From NCBI GenBank assembly GCA_036365515.1, contig CM070873.1, positions 45,522,657 through 45,586,656 on the forward strand: 64,000 nt of DNA, written 5' to 3'. Both the position numbers and the translations under genes were made by a program. Source of the DNA: Torymus aiolomorphi. Its lineage: Eukaryota; Arthropoda; Insecta; Hymenoptera; Torymidae. Each line of letters starts with the position of its first letter. The stretch's first letter is position 1. The notes beneath the pieces are model-generated. The model searched no databases. It had not been told where the DNA came from and saw only the letters and a list, made by a program, of their open reading frames with translations. This document shows positions 1 through 11,560 of this stretch, one piece after another.

Positions 1-445
1 CAAGTAGCAATAATGTAAAATTTGAAATTTAAATTTTTGAAGGGCTAAAGATTATTGTTAAAGTTTTTTCTCTTCGATTTTATTGATCTAAACATTATTT
101 TTTGTAACACAGGCACGATTTTCGCGTTTTTTAAACTTAAAAAAGGGCCTAAAGTAATCTTTTTTAGACCAGTGGGCGCAAAAGTCGCGGAGCGGGCGTA
201 AAAGATCCGGAGCGGGCATAAAAATTCCGTAGCGGGCGCAAATTTCAATATGTCTTTGGTTGCTGTCTCGGGAATTCGTTAATGTAGTGTCTCGCGTTAA
301 AGGTAGAAAAACACGAAAATCAAAACCTGTGTCACAAAAAATATCGTGCGCACCAAGGGCTAAGTGGGCTTTTTGACCTCGTGTGGTTGCAGTACTCGGT
401 CTAAAAAAGACAACTTTACGCCCTTGGTACACAATATACTATTTG
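1..445. repeat. Composite repeat with a 20-bp tandem unit, left window edge
   Basis: About 3.5 copies of a 20-bp unit of the type GCGGGCgtAAAAgatcCGGA lie at about 174-247. Around them are inverted segments (AACACAGGCACGATTTTCGCG at 107-127, its diverged complement at about 312-337). The end TTACGCCCTTGGTACACAATATACT (415-439) recurs at about 61880. Short minus-strand ORFs here are repeat artefacts. Confidence 0.55.
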
Positions 446-1225
446 ACACTTACATATAAGAAATTGATCATTATTTGGCTACTGATCCGTATTGGGGTTC
501 ATGATGGTAGCTTTTGTTTTTAAAAATTCAGCTACAATTGCTTAAATTTCTATTTCTTTGCCAGGTGGAAAAATACAAAAGAATTAAAATACAAAACATA
601 ATATATAGTTGTTGGCAACCTCTACTCAAACACTCATTCTCGATAAGTTTTCTTATCGCTCTTTTTGGAAAAGAGTTATAGACCATTTATTGTTTTGAGC
701 GTTTTAAATTATTAGATAGATAACGCAAGTTTTATAAATTTTTTAACTTCAATGTATGTTATAAGTTCCGTGTTAGACTATACATCAACAAACGACGAGT
801 TTGCGAAAAGAAAAATCGTAAAAAATAACATTTCGTTCACGTACATTAATATTAGACTACTGCATAATGTAATCCTCCGCAAGTGTCGTTATGACACAGC
901 CCCGTTTCTCTCGCACATTTAATCACGAGTCGCATTAATATGAGAAAATATCTCCTCATTATAACGTCGAATAATAGTGAAATGGCGCGGAGAGATGACA
1001 TTACCCGCGAAATTACTCGGGCGTGAAGGACGAGGAACAAGGTCGGATACTGAACGAAAGAGAACGTAGCGAGTATGCAGAGGTCGGAAAATCAAGGACA
1101 ATTAGGCTGTTTTACTCGAGCGTACACGCTTCTGCCTCAAAGCGAAATTATAAATTTTTAATATTTGCTTAATGAATAATTGGAATACTTACGAAATGTT
1201 ATTCGTTTGATAATTAAAATCATAT
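446..1225. other. AT-rich intergenic or intronic DNA
   Basis: A modest CpG-rich patch lies at about 960-1130. No coding, splice or RNA signal was recognised. Confidence 0.5.
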
Positions 1226-1640
1226 ACTGCACGGAGAGAAAAATTTCAGTAAAAATTACAAAAAGTTCCGCAATTTTTACTGAACTTTTCGGTACTGTGG
1301 TAACAGACTGCCAAAATGAGCGGATTTACTTGACTTTCTATACTTTTTATAGAATTTTCAGTAAAAATTACCAAACTGTTCAGTAACTTTTAAGAGAATT
1401 CTCTTAAAAGAATAACATTCCGTAGTTTTTACTAATTTAATTAGTATAATTTATTAGTGAATATTCACTATTTCATTAGTGGTTTTTTAAAAACTACTAA
1501 TTAAATTAGTAAAAACTACTAATCAAAATAGTAGTTTTAATAAACTACTAAATGAAATAGTAAATATTCACTAATAAATTAGAAGTTTTTTCTACTAATT
1601 GAAATGGTGGAGCAATTTTCACTAATTCAACTTTAGAGAG
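1226..1640. repeat. Nested palindromic repeats (CAGTAAAAATT and ACTAATTAAATTAGTA types)
   Basis: The first half has inverted copies of TTTCAGTAAAAATTAC and GTAATTTTTACTGAA-like segments beginning CACGGAGAGAAAAATTTC. The second (1425-1625) has many direct and inverted copies of actaatTtAaTTAGTA with a central axis near 1530. It resembles degraded short foldback elements. Confidence 0.5.
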
Positions 1641-1856
1641 TATAGTTATAGAATATTAAACAATTTGAAATTCGTTTTGTTGAAAATGTATATAATACAT
1701 CACTCTACGAAATTATATTATCGCTTTAATTTGGTTTATTCGAGCCATTAAATTCAATCATCAAAACTGTCCTACACAGGACAAAATAATGTCGTTATTG
1801 AAATTTCACAGATGTTCCGCCACATAAAAAGAAATATAAAAAAAAAATACCTCGGA

Positions 1857-2190
1857 AAGCTTTTCACGACAATCAGTCCGTGCCACGAGCGCTCACGGCG
1901 CGAAAGATCGACAATTCACGTAAGACGTTTCCCGCGAGCTCGGAATAATCGAACGCCGAACAAGACCGTATAGGTAGATACGCGCGTCCGTCGGAGTCAC
2001 ACACATATACAGCTATATAGCGACGTACTTATACAGGCGCAGCGACGCGTCGCGAGGGATTCTCCGCGGCTTATTTTCCTCCCCGGCGCGATTGAAATTG
2101 AGAACGTGTCGGGCGAAATCGAATTTGTCTGCGTTCGCGCAGAGAGAGAGAGCGCGCGACAGAGGAAAAATAAGTGTCACGCGCTAGGAT
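1857..2190. other. CpG-rich island
   Basis: The composition switches abruptly to GC with many CpG (TCGCG, GCGCG). It includes CGTATAGGTAGATACGCGCG, a TATAGCGACG stretch and a short GA run near 2143. It could be regulatory; no exon was seen. Confidence 0.4.
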
Positions 2191-3420
2191 GATTCGCTTT
2201 GTTTAATGCGATTTCTTATACTCTCGTGCCGATCGCTCTTAAGCTCGAGCTATCGCACCAATTGTTTCGCCATATATTTAAGAGGAGGGTAGGTTCTGCG
2301 ATCACAGAGAGTCGAGAGTCGAAGGCCAGAGCGCACAAGTCCCCGCGGGGTTTTATTTCAAATTACATTGTTATATGTAGGAGATCGATTTCCTCTCTGT
2401 GTCGTATGTGCGTGTGTTTGTGCGCGTGTAAACGAAAGAGCTTTATGGAATAGAAGAGATTGTAGAATTGTTTTGATAAAGAATTCAATAGAAATTTCAA
2501 TTTCAATTTCACTATAGTTTTACAGTTTTAATAATAAAAGAATGTTTGAAACTTTACTGGCCAAAATCAAATTAAAAGTTTATTTTAAAAAATAAAAATG
2601 CGGGACTTCTGAATATGACGTAACACAGAAAAAAAGCAATTCATTCTTGTACAAATTTCCACGATATTCGCAAGAAAAACTTTTACAAATAAAGCTCACG
2701 TGTATTATGTTTGTTGTAAAATGAGAAATATGTAAAAATGTATGTCTAAAAGCATGGTTATACATTTTAAAGAAATACAGGGCTATATTATATAGATTCC
2801 AGAAAATAACGTTATAGTAAAAAATATTATCAATAAATTTTTTAGAAAGAAATGTATTTTTAAAACTCGAGAAGAGTCGATAACATCCCTGGTAGAAATT
2901 TCTCTATCGAAAAATGGCTAGTAAACGTAGCTAATTTCTGGATAGTGATAAAACAATTTTTCCGGTCATATTTTCTATTTAATGGAGATAACACGGCCTT
3001 AAAATGTTTTACTAAATTTTCTTTGCAATGTTATCATGTATTTAAAAACAAATATGAGAGAAAATATAGCTAACGAAGATGTAAACACGAATTATTGGTA
3101 TTTAATGCGTTTATAGTACTGCTTCAGAGAATAAAAGCGAAAACAATGATTTTTCCGTTTGATCCTGTCTCTTTCAATCCTCGCCGTAATAGCAATAGCC
3201 ACATTCTAACTAAAAAAACTGGCCAACTTTAATATCTTTTAAATACTTATAAATAAGCTAATATAAATCCGTGAAAAAACTTATTCTATATTATTCTGTC
3301 TATTAAATAGTGAATATGATCGAAAAAATCATTTCATCGATGGATAGAAACTAGCTATAATATATTAGGCAAATAATGGAATCGATTTCCCCCAGCAATA
3401 TACATATAGTCATAAATCGC
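2191..3420. other. AT-rich DNA with one MITE end
   Basis: CCCTGGTAGAAATTTCT at 2888-2904 matches the termini of the GGTAGAAA palindromic elements at 5028 and 40785; no partner end was found close by. Nothing else was recognised. Confidence 0.35.
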
Positions 3421-3539
3421 GAGCTTCGCTTTATACAATAACATCCTTAGTTTACTTAAGCTCTGCTCTAGCAATCCTTCAGCCTTTCCCACAGCTCCCT
3501 TGCCATTCGCAGCTTTTTTATTACACCAATGGAATTTCC

Positions 3540-4135
3540 AAAATCCACTCGACTCCTCCCGCATGAACCGCGCCAAGACCACCCCCACATACACACACAC
3601 ACATTCTGCCGGGTGGGTAATTCCCCCGACTCCCTTTCGCCCCCGTCTGCACCTCCTTCAATCCATTTTGTTTCCACGCGCCCGGGGAAATTGCCTCGTC
3701 GACGTTATAAACTTTTCCGCGTTCGCTTGCTTTCGCGGCCTTTAATGCAAAACTAAGCCTTCGTCTCGCACGCACACACGCGTATATACACGGATGTGGC
3801 GCGGCAGTGTAAACGCACGACGTGATTATGATTCCGCGAGTAATGAGACGCGGGGGCGAGAGCAGCGATTTTCCGACGGGAGCACGCGCGAGCGCGTTCG
3901 ATATATAAAAGGGAAGAATGCACCGGCGCCGCCGGTGAATGGGGGTAAATATTGCAAGCGGGCGGCGCTGGTGTGGTATAGTATTACGTGTGCGCGCACC
4001 AAGTTAGTTGTGTGTAATGAAGGTACACAGCTTTCGATGTACATATACCCGGCTACCGCGTCGCGCTTGATACTACGTGTATGTATTATAGGGGTGTAGC
4101 TTGTGATTATATACGTGCTGCGCTTGCTGTTTACG
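3540..4135. other. CpG-rich island with a TATA-like box
   Basis: It is GC-rich with a short (CA)n run at about 3587-3602. TATATAAAAGGG at about 3902-3913 has a TATA-box form and is followed by CpG-rich DNA. Overlapping ORFs on both strands are compositional. A promoter is possible, but no downstream exon was found. Confidence 0.35.
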
Positions 4136-4375
4136 GAGAAGAGTGCGGGTCTTTTCTTTTTTTTTAAATAGGGTTTCCTTTAATTTGATTTATATTAAAA
4201 TTTTCATCCTGCAGGTTACTGGCGCGAATTGTTTTAATAAGCGTGGATATTGATGTTAAAATAATTATGGACTGAAACTATGTTAATTTAAACTTTTCAT
4301 CGACAAGAATATTGCTTTTTACGAAAATTGACAGATTCGTTTCGAATTCGTTCTTTTTTTTGCATTAATTGGACT

Positions 4376-4500
4376 ACGTAGCAACATTATTATTTTGATA
4401 GACTACGCCGTAAAATTTGATTTTAGGGACTGTTTTTAGTCCGTAAAATGCGATTTCATGGACCTATATGTCCGTGAAATAAAAAACTTTTAAAATAAGT
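4376..4500. repeat. Diverged repeat with CCGTAAAATNTGATTTTA motif
   Basis: GCCGTAAAATTTGATTTTA near 4409 resembles GCCGTAAAATATGATTTTA near 62156, and both are followed by GTGAAAT-type motifs. It looks like a shared dispersed repeat; no ends are defined. Confidence 0.35.
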
Positions 4501-4604
4501 AATTTTTCATATTAATAAACTCAGTATGCCAATTATTTGTCGTAGAATATAGATTCATACATATACTAAATCCCACTCCTTCGCATCTCACCTTACTAAG
4601 GTAT

Positions 4605-4653
4605 AGAGATTATTTGAATGTTAAGACATGTTAAGACATTCAAATAATCTCTG
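4605..4653. repeat. Short perfect hairpin
   Basis: AGAGATTATTTGAATG (4605-4620) is repeated in inverse at 4638-4653, around two copies of TTAAGACAT. Confidence 0.6.
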
Positions 4654-5027
4654 TATTAACAATAATACAGTCACTGTAGTTTGTGAGCTCAACCCAAGAA
4701 GACGTGTTTATACCAGCTGTGTACATGATGGGTGAAAAACGGTTGAGAGATGAAAATTATATTCCACCTGAATTAATAGAGTCTGCTAAAATGAAATTTA
4801 AATTAAATTTATTTCAATGATAAAACGAAATCTTATTTCATTTTTTTACGTTTCGTCTTTTATGAATTCTTATAATGTATTTTTTTGTGGGGCTTCTCCC
4901 AAGACTGTCCGGCATCACCACGTCTATGTATATTAATTTATCGAAAATTAATCTAAACGAATTAAGCGATAGTGAAAACTAATAGATAATTTATTGCAAT
5001 AAGTATTTATTAAATTCATACACTTGG

Positions 5028-5270
5028 TAGAAAATTAACCATTTGTGTTGGTTAACGTGTTAATCAAATGGAAGCATTTTCGACCAAAATCAATACTCAA
5101 ACCTTATTAGAAGTATCGAACATTATAATCACATGTTCAAATATTGACAATATAGAATATGTTCTTATGAACGAAAATTGAATATTAATATTTAACAACG
5201 AAATAATGTTAGTGTGACTTTTTAACTCTAAAATTAATCAACATGTCGTTAACATTTCTACCAGGGATAT
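5028..5270. repeat. Palindromic MITE, GGTAGAAA family
   Basis: The left end TTGGTAGAAAATTAACCAT and right end AACATTTCTACCAGGG form inverted termini about 240 bp apart. They share sequence with the perfect palindrome at 40785-40878. Confidence 0.5.
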
Positions 5271-5697
5271 TATAAACATATAACATTTCCTGAAAAAATA
5301 TTTTTCAAAATAATGTGCCAAGTGCTCAGCTCGTGACAAATTTTGGAATTTTGCTTACGTATTATATAATAATTGTGTAACAATAATGGTATTCACTTGC
5401 AGTAAATTAAATGTCCACTTATTGAGTAAACGCAGTTTTACTTTACAGATAAAATACTATTAACTTACAAAATACGTGACAAGTTGACGCTCATTTAGTT
5501 ATATAATAGTACATTACGGTACAAGTGACGAAAGTTGAAGTTCCGCCACTGCGTGAAGTTGGCGTCCATATCACGCAGTGGCGGGCTTTAAAGTTTCGTC
5601 TCGTGTACCGTATACTATTTTTCTTGATGTCCGGTGGAAAGTACGTTTGCCACTGACAATGATAACGCACCCGACGGGCTCGAGAGCTGATATTGAG

Positions 5698-5768
5698 TTC
5701 GATGCCCGCCCCCGACATTTGCGGCACGAGCGCAGCGAGTGCTGCTGGTCGGGGGGGCGGGCATCGAA
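5698..5768. repeat. GC-rich hairpin with AGCGCAGCGAG tip
   Basis: The arms TTCGATGCCCGCCCCCGAC and GTCGGGGGGGCGGGCATCGAA enclose GCACGAGCGCAGCGAGTGCTGC. The tip resembles those of the hairpins near 12365 and 45260. Confidence 0.65.
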
Positions 5769-6032
5769 AACATCACGTGCATAATTTTAGTAAGTGAATT
5801 TTACTGAAGATCATGTAAAATATTTTTATTTTACGTGCAATTGTTACAATTGTTACACGTACAATTATTAAACATGCGGTACTTTTGCTTCATTTGCAGC
5901 AACAAAGTCAACTACTTTATTTGTATCTGAAAAAATAAATGATCACTCAAGAAGAAATTCTCACAAAAAGTGCGACATTATTAACGAACAATCTTTTATC
6001 CATTTCACAAATTAAAGCAATATAAATCACTT

Positions 6033-6203
6033 GTATACCCGATGGGCCGCATTGATTCTGACAATGCATACCCCGTTAGTGACTGTCACACATAATATTT
6101 AAATCGTTAACATACCTCGAAAATGATATGAACATTCAAAAAATTATGTGTGAGTGCCACTAACGGAACATGTAATGCTAGAATCAATGTCCATCGGGTG
6201 TAC
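6033..6203. repeat. Palindromic MITE inside the long-TIR element
   Basis: The ends GTATACCCGATGGGCCGCATT and AATGTCCATCGGGTGTAC are inverted and diverged. Arms are about 60 bp and include CGTTAGTG and its complement. It looks like an insertion into the element at 5505-6518. Confidence 0.55.
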
Positions 6204-6540
6204 CTTGATGATCAGAAGTGATATAGTTTTTCTTGTAAATATATAGGTTAATGACTTTGAATATGTTGACAAAACCTCTAAAACAATCTATTAATAAAGT
6301 TTACAGTTGCCTAGTTACCAACTCAGAATCAATGGTTAAACGTCCTTCTTTCGCCATCGAAAACAATGGCGAAACCACGTACTTTCCACCGGACATCAAG
6401 AAAAATAGTATACGGTACACGAGACGAAACTTTAAGGCCCGCCACTGCGTGATATGGACGCCAACTTCACGCAGTGGCGGAACTTCAACTTTCGTCACTT
6501 GTACCGTAATGTACTATTTACTTATGGAATAAAGAAAATA

Positions 6541-6680
6541 GCTTTTACTCATCGAATAAGTGAAAAAGTATGAGTCATCAAATAAGTCAAATTTTGCACT
6601 TATCGAATAAGTGGACAACTTTTTACTTTTCAAGTAAGTGAACATTGGCACGTAATACGTCAATTTTTACTTATTCAAAT
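6541..6680. repeat. Degenerate tandem repeat, TCGAATAAGTG type
   Basis: Copies of aTCGAATAAGTg and TCAAATAAGT occur about every 35 bp next to the right end of the long-TIR element. A related inverted motif lies near 5416-5430. Confidence 0.35.
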
Positions 6681-6889
6681 TTAGAGAGTACCCTATAACG
6701 TTTTCCCTGGATACACATATAGTTCAATAAAACTTAGAATGCAATTTTAAAAATAGTCGCACTATCAAAACATATAATTTCTTGAATAAATCTCTACTAG
6801 AAAGAATTACAAGTCTTGGCAAAATTTTCCTTCCCATAATACCACCCTTTAACCCTGTCATCGTTCTACATTCAACTGCCCAAAAATGT

Positions 6890-7560
6890 AATTATATACG
6901 AAAAGAACGCAGCTCCGAGCGCATCGTCCAATTTCTCGCGCTCCGGCTTATGGACAGCAGCGCTCGCTATGACTTCCTATAGGGCCGGCTATATACCCAC
7001 CTCGTCTCCTATAGAACACTGTCCTCTCTTATAATACGCTCACGCCTGCGGCCCATACCTAACATACAGAGCAAAGGCGAGAGCGCGGCAGAGATGCGAA
7101 ACACGTAGCACCCACATAGATATATACCTACACTCTGAGCAAGAGGGAATCTCTCACAGAGAGGCGGGCGCGCGCGCGCGCAAAGCTACGAGCCCGCGGA
7201 ACCGTGAAATTTCTCCTACCGGGGCAAAGAGACGCGCGCCTCTCTCTGTGGGACGGCCAAATCCTTCTCTCTTTCTTCTATACACGTGGGGGATGTGGCG
7301 ATACCCTTTGTGGCTCAGCGCATATATATATGTATGTATATAATGGTCTGTCGTTGAGGATGAGCCGCGAGTATTAGAGTGCGTTTGGCAGGCTGATGCG
7401 AGAAGTTGGCGTAAGTGTAATACATGCGCCAACGCCGTCAAAGGCGCCGCGCTTTCGCAGCTTCGCGCCTGTCTATATAAGTGCCGCCGCCGTGTCAGTT
7501 AGTTGCCAAGAGAGGATTTGGTTATAATATGCGCGCAGAGAACTTAAGCCTTCTTGGACA
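6890..7560. other. CpG-rich island with candidate core promoter
   Basis: The island is GC-rich and rich in GCGCGC. TATATAAG (7474-7481) precedes the initiator-like GTCAGTTAG (7494-7502). The spacing of about 21-27 bp is at the short edge for TATA and initiator. Short ORFs here show no recognisable protein, and no downstream exon was found. Confidence 0.35.
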
Positions 7561-8280
7561 ATATATTTCGAATGAGGAGTGTTGCTTAGGATGTTGGCGA
7601 ATTTTGGATTCAGGTGATATTTAATGTACGCCTACCAAAGAGAAGGAGAAATATTTAAATTTGAATTTGAAAATGCACTTATGAGAAAGTCGCAGCAGTA
7701 GAAATAGATGAGTGTAGAGAGACGTGATGTTCGGTAAACTTTACTTCATAAAATGTATAGTTTCCGATGGATATATTTAGGTGAAAAAACTTCAAAAGCT
7801 CGTAATTTTTAATAAAGTTGTTTTCGTTTTATTCCAGGTGTATATTATATACATTCTACTCAAGCGTAATTTAATTTCCGAATATTGTTGTTATACATTT
7901 GCCATTATTAATCTTCTACAAATTAACATCTAATAGAAGGACTATCGTTGACACTCTTGCCTCCACTGAAGAATCACGAATAATTAAAATGTTATTCAAC
8001 CTTTTTTTTTAAATAAATTAGGAAGCTTGCGCACGCACAATTTTGTTACGCAATTTTGTTATGTTGCCGTTGACCTACTTTATCGTGATGGCAATTTTCA
8101 TTGTAAATATAACAAGTTTAGAATTTTGAAAAGACTGGTGTTAATTTGAGAAAAATAAAGAATAAAAACAAATAAAACTATTTTGAATTATTTTTGACGT
8201 ATATATTTTCATATAGATGAAAAGACTAATTTTAATGAAAAAGGCTGCAAATGAAAAAAAAAAGAAAAACGATAACAAAT
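7561..8280. other. AT-rich DNA, nothing recognised
   Basis: No ORF, splice pair or repeat was recognised. Confidence 0.4.
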
Positions 8281-8960
8281 GATAACAAAAAGTAAAAGAC
8301 AAAAGGGAAAAAAGAGAAAAAGCTCGCTCCGCAAAAGTAGAATGTGCTGATTACTACATATCCAGAGGGCAAATAACGGAGCGAAGGGGCAGTAGGGATA
8401 TGAATGCGCGCACGCGGGGAAGAATTATCACACTTATGGAAAGATGGACGGAAGTAGGGAGAAAGGGAGCCGGATACACATCTATATATAAAAGCGCGAC
8501 GTCAGAGAGAGAGAGAGAGAAAGAGAGAGAGGAGGCCAGCGCAAGAAAGACGGCGAGAGTTCATTTATCTAGCTTGACCTGACTCAATCCGAAAGGGGCT
8601 AAGAGAGCGAGAAAGAAAGGAGCCCGGGGCAAGCTCTATATATATATAAGTCATACATCCACACACGCGCGCGCAATTTTTCGCACGGCCGCACGCGGCG
8701 CTCGACACCTGCGACTATAAAGCGAATTTTTTCTCCTCTCACGTGCCTTTTAGAACCCGCGTCTTTTTGCCCGCGAGAGATGCTTTTTTGCGCGCGGATT
8801 TGCGTGCCGAGGTGTCTCTCCTACGCTCTCTCGAGAATCACCCTCGACGCGATTAAAGAGAGCACACGGCGTTACTTAATGGACTCGCGGGGCTTTTGCG
8901 CTCGAGGATCGACAGGTAAATACGCCCGGTTAAAGAGCGACTTTGGAAGCTTTAATCTTT
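8281..8960. other. Purine-rich then CpG-rich island
   Basis: A GA-rich stretch (8500-8545) lies within CpG-rich DNA. TATATATAAAAGCGCG (about 8483-8498) and a (TA)n run near 8638 are TATA-like. No gene was recognised. Confidence 0.35.
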
Positions 8961-8998
8961 GCTTTTACGCCTTTTTTTATGTTTTCAAAAGTGTGTAG

Positions 8999-10130
8999 TG
9001 GATTTGCAAGAGCATACTTGGTTTTTAAAGGAATTCTGTATTAATTTGGCAGATGCGCTGCACGCTGTAGAATGTGCGTTGATTAAAACGTATATTATGA
9101 ACATCATTTTACGAATAAACTTTTTGACATTGGTATGATCTATACATATATATTTATTTCCAATTATACTGGGAGAGATCGTGAATTCTGCTCAAATTTC
9201 GGTATTAATTTGCTTTCGGAGGTAAAAACATGAAGAGAGCTGCAAAAGTAGACCGTGGTACTTCAAAATCTCGAGTAATGGATATTTTTAGCTTTGTTAA
9301 AAAAATCCCTTTCTCTAACGGTGAACATTTTCAAAATTTCAAAATTAGAGGAAACGTCCTTACATTGCTTTTTTTTTAATTTGAAGTTAAGCAACAGAAA
9401 TGCAAAAAAATATAACATGAAGTAAACCTACGGATTTCAACGATTTATCAGTGTGTTTTCTTTACTCAACTTTAAATGTCGTGACTTTGGATGGAATACT
9501 CTTTTTTGAAGAAAGCATATTAAAGAAAGCATATTCAGTTTCTTTTTTCTACTTTTCTAATGTTCTTTGTACGATTCTATTTGAGCCTTTTTTTAGTGCA
9601 AATGATTAGCATTTGAAAAAGAGGCTTTACTTCAATATTTTATTCTTAAAATAACCCTTAGAAAGTTTGAGTACAACTAATTAAATGAATTCTTACAGTA
9701 TTTTGTTTTAATATTCTTCTAATCATTAAATTCTTCTATTTACATTTAGATGACTAGACTAAAGTTATACGAATAGAATTATCTATAGTAATTAATGACG
9801 TGAGTGCGATAGTGTGCCTTTAGTCAATATTGCTATTAGTATAGGTAAAAAACTGTATTGCAACAAATAAAACATATCAAGTATTGAAGTATGTACCACC
9901 ATCAAATCTAAAGTGAATAATTTTATTACTATTCCCTAGATTTGGTCGGCTTAAAATATAGTGTAACAAATTATTACCATTCTTCGAGTTTGATATTACC
10001 TATAGCTTTTGTCAAGTCCACAAGCACGATTAAGACCTTACACAAGCGATCGTTGACAGTCCCCAAATTAATAAGCCCCTCTTAAACCATCGTATCAATC
10101 AAAACTTGAATTTTTCTCCCACGCCCCTTT
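8999..10130. other. AT-rich DNA, nothing recognised
   Basis: It contains no CpG island, coding signal or inverted repeat that I could identify. Confidence 0.4.
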
Positions 10131-10189
10131 CGAGAGCACCCAACTTCCGGAAACCTCGAGAATACTAATCCTTTGGCTAACAATAGACA

Positions 10190-10560
10190 ATGACCGGCCA
10201 TCAATTCAGCTTATCCGCGCCGCGCGCGTGCAAGAGCGTCAACTGCAAACAGGCGCACCCGCGCCCCGGGCTTTTTACTCCTCCCCTCCTATCCTCCACC
10301 CCTCGAGTAACAACGAAGCTTCGCGAAAGCAAAACGCTCGAGAGAGTTTCGAGAGTTCGCCGCGTGCGCGCGTGCACGAGAATGACGCCGAGGACGGATG
10401 ATGCAAAAAGCGCTCGTAATTTACCGGGCGCGTCGATCGCGCAAAAACTCGCCGTCGATATTTCGCCTGCGAGAGGGAGTGGGCGTATCGATGAATGGGG
10501 AAAAGTTTGTTTGCCGTGGCTGTGGATATGGAGAACGCGTGATGTGCACCCGTCTATAAC
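10190..10560. other. CpG-rich island with an open frame of no known family
   Basis: A 162-residue plus-strand frame (10190-10678) is open mainly because stop codons are rare in this GC-rich stretch. It is Arg/Pro/Ala-rich in the first part, has no domain, and its last third is AT-rich. It is not called as a gene. Confidence 0.35.
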
Positions 10561-10678
10561 TTATGTGGGGGAATTCGTATGTGCAATGGGTATAGGTTTT
10601 ATCGGTGTGCAGTGCACTTTAAAAAAAAATCTCAGCTCCGACCTTATTCCGATAAAATTAATTTTCTGTTTAACATAA

Positions 10679-11165
10679 AGGCTGAAATTGCTAAACAGAA
10701 ATTGGCTGGAAATAACGACCGTTTTATATTCATATTCACGCATTACTTTTAGAATGTTCAACTTCTCCTTAAAATAAATTGCGTCATAAAATGTGTGTAT
10801 TTTTTGAGTTTATTATTTTATGCATCAATATAAGTGAAGATTTTGAGACGTTCGAACATTTACTGTCTTCTTTTTATGAAAATATAATCGAGTTGAAATG
10901 ACTCCGAATATAGGGCCATTATTTCTGCTAAACGTTTTCAAATTTCAGTTTTAAAAACTTTATACCAGAACTAACTTTTTTCGAATAAACTGTCGAAAAA
11001 CTGCTTTACGAGTAGCTCTAAAATTTCAGCGAAGAGAGATTAAACGTTTATATCAACTAGAACAAAATTGCTGATAAAAATCGTGCCAAAAAAACATCTG
11101 AGAAGCAAAGACTCGATCTCGATAGCAAAGCTAATTAGAAAAGACAATTCAATTTACGGTCGATT
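10679..11165. other. AT-rich DNA, nothing recognised
   Basis: No feature was found. Confidence 0.35.
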
Positions 11166-11169
11166 AATT

Positions 11170-11560
11170 TTTCCATTTACCTACCCGCCACCGCGCCATC
11201 GTCGCCTTCGTTAAGTATTCGTAATCCCGTCCAATTTCGCAGATATAATCTCGGCGGGGGCTCGGCGAAGGCGCGCTTGCGAAGAAGTGTATATACATAA
11301 AAATCGGGAGATGGCGGGATTACGCGAGCGTGCGTATATATATACCTACACGCGCAGGGGAATCACACATGTGGGGAGCACGTTTGCGCGCTTGTATACT
11401 CTATACATTATGCGTGCGCTTACTGGCTTAGGCACGTGAGAATACGAGATTAGCAAAGGTGTTCGTAGGTGTATATGTACATTCAACCATGTGCGTGTGT
11501 GCGCGCGTGATTGTGCGCGGATTTGCTGGATGGTGTACAAACCTTCATTTTGCAAAAGTA
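11170..11560. other. CpG-rich island
   Basis: It contains GCGTATATATATACCTACACGCGC (11333-11356), a motif style repeated in other islands of the window, and GTGTGCGCGCG runs. No exon was seen. Confidence 0.35.

Larger units (their letters stand above)
5505..6518. mobile_element. Non-autonomous DNA element with 142-bp terminal inverted repeats
   Basis: Arms 5505-5646 and 6377-6518 are inverted copies with about one mismatch; both begin AATAGTACATTACGGTAC. Each arm contains its own hairpin (CGCCACTGCGTGA and TCACGCAGTGGCG). The interior carries two further palindromes, at 5698-5768 and 6033-6203. No transposase ORF or clear target duplication was found, so the superfamily is open. ORFs in the arms are mirror images of each other. 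Confidence 0.75.

Noticed and set aside
8400..8582. Small Arg/Glu-rich protein
   Set aside because: It is encoded by a GA-rich simple repeat.
10190..10678. 162-residue ORF in a CpG island
   Set aside because: No domain is present, the composition is that of the island, and the last third runs into AT-rich DNA.
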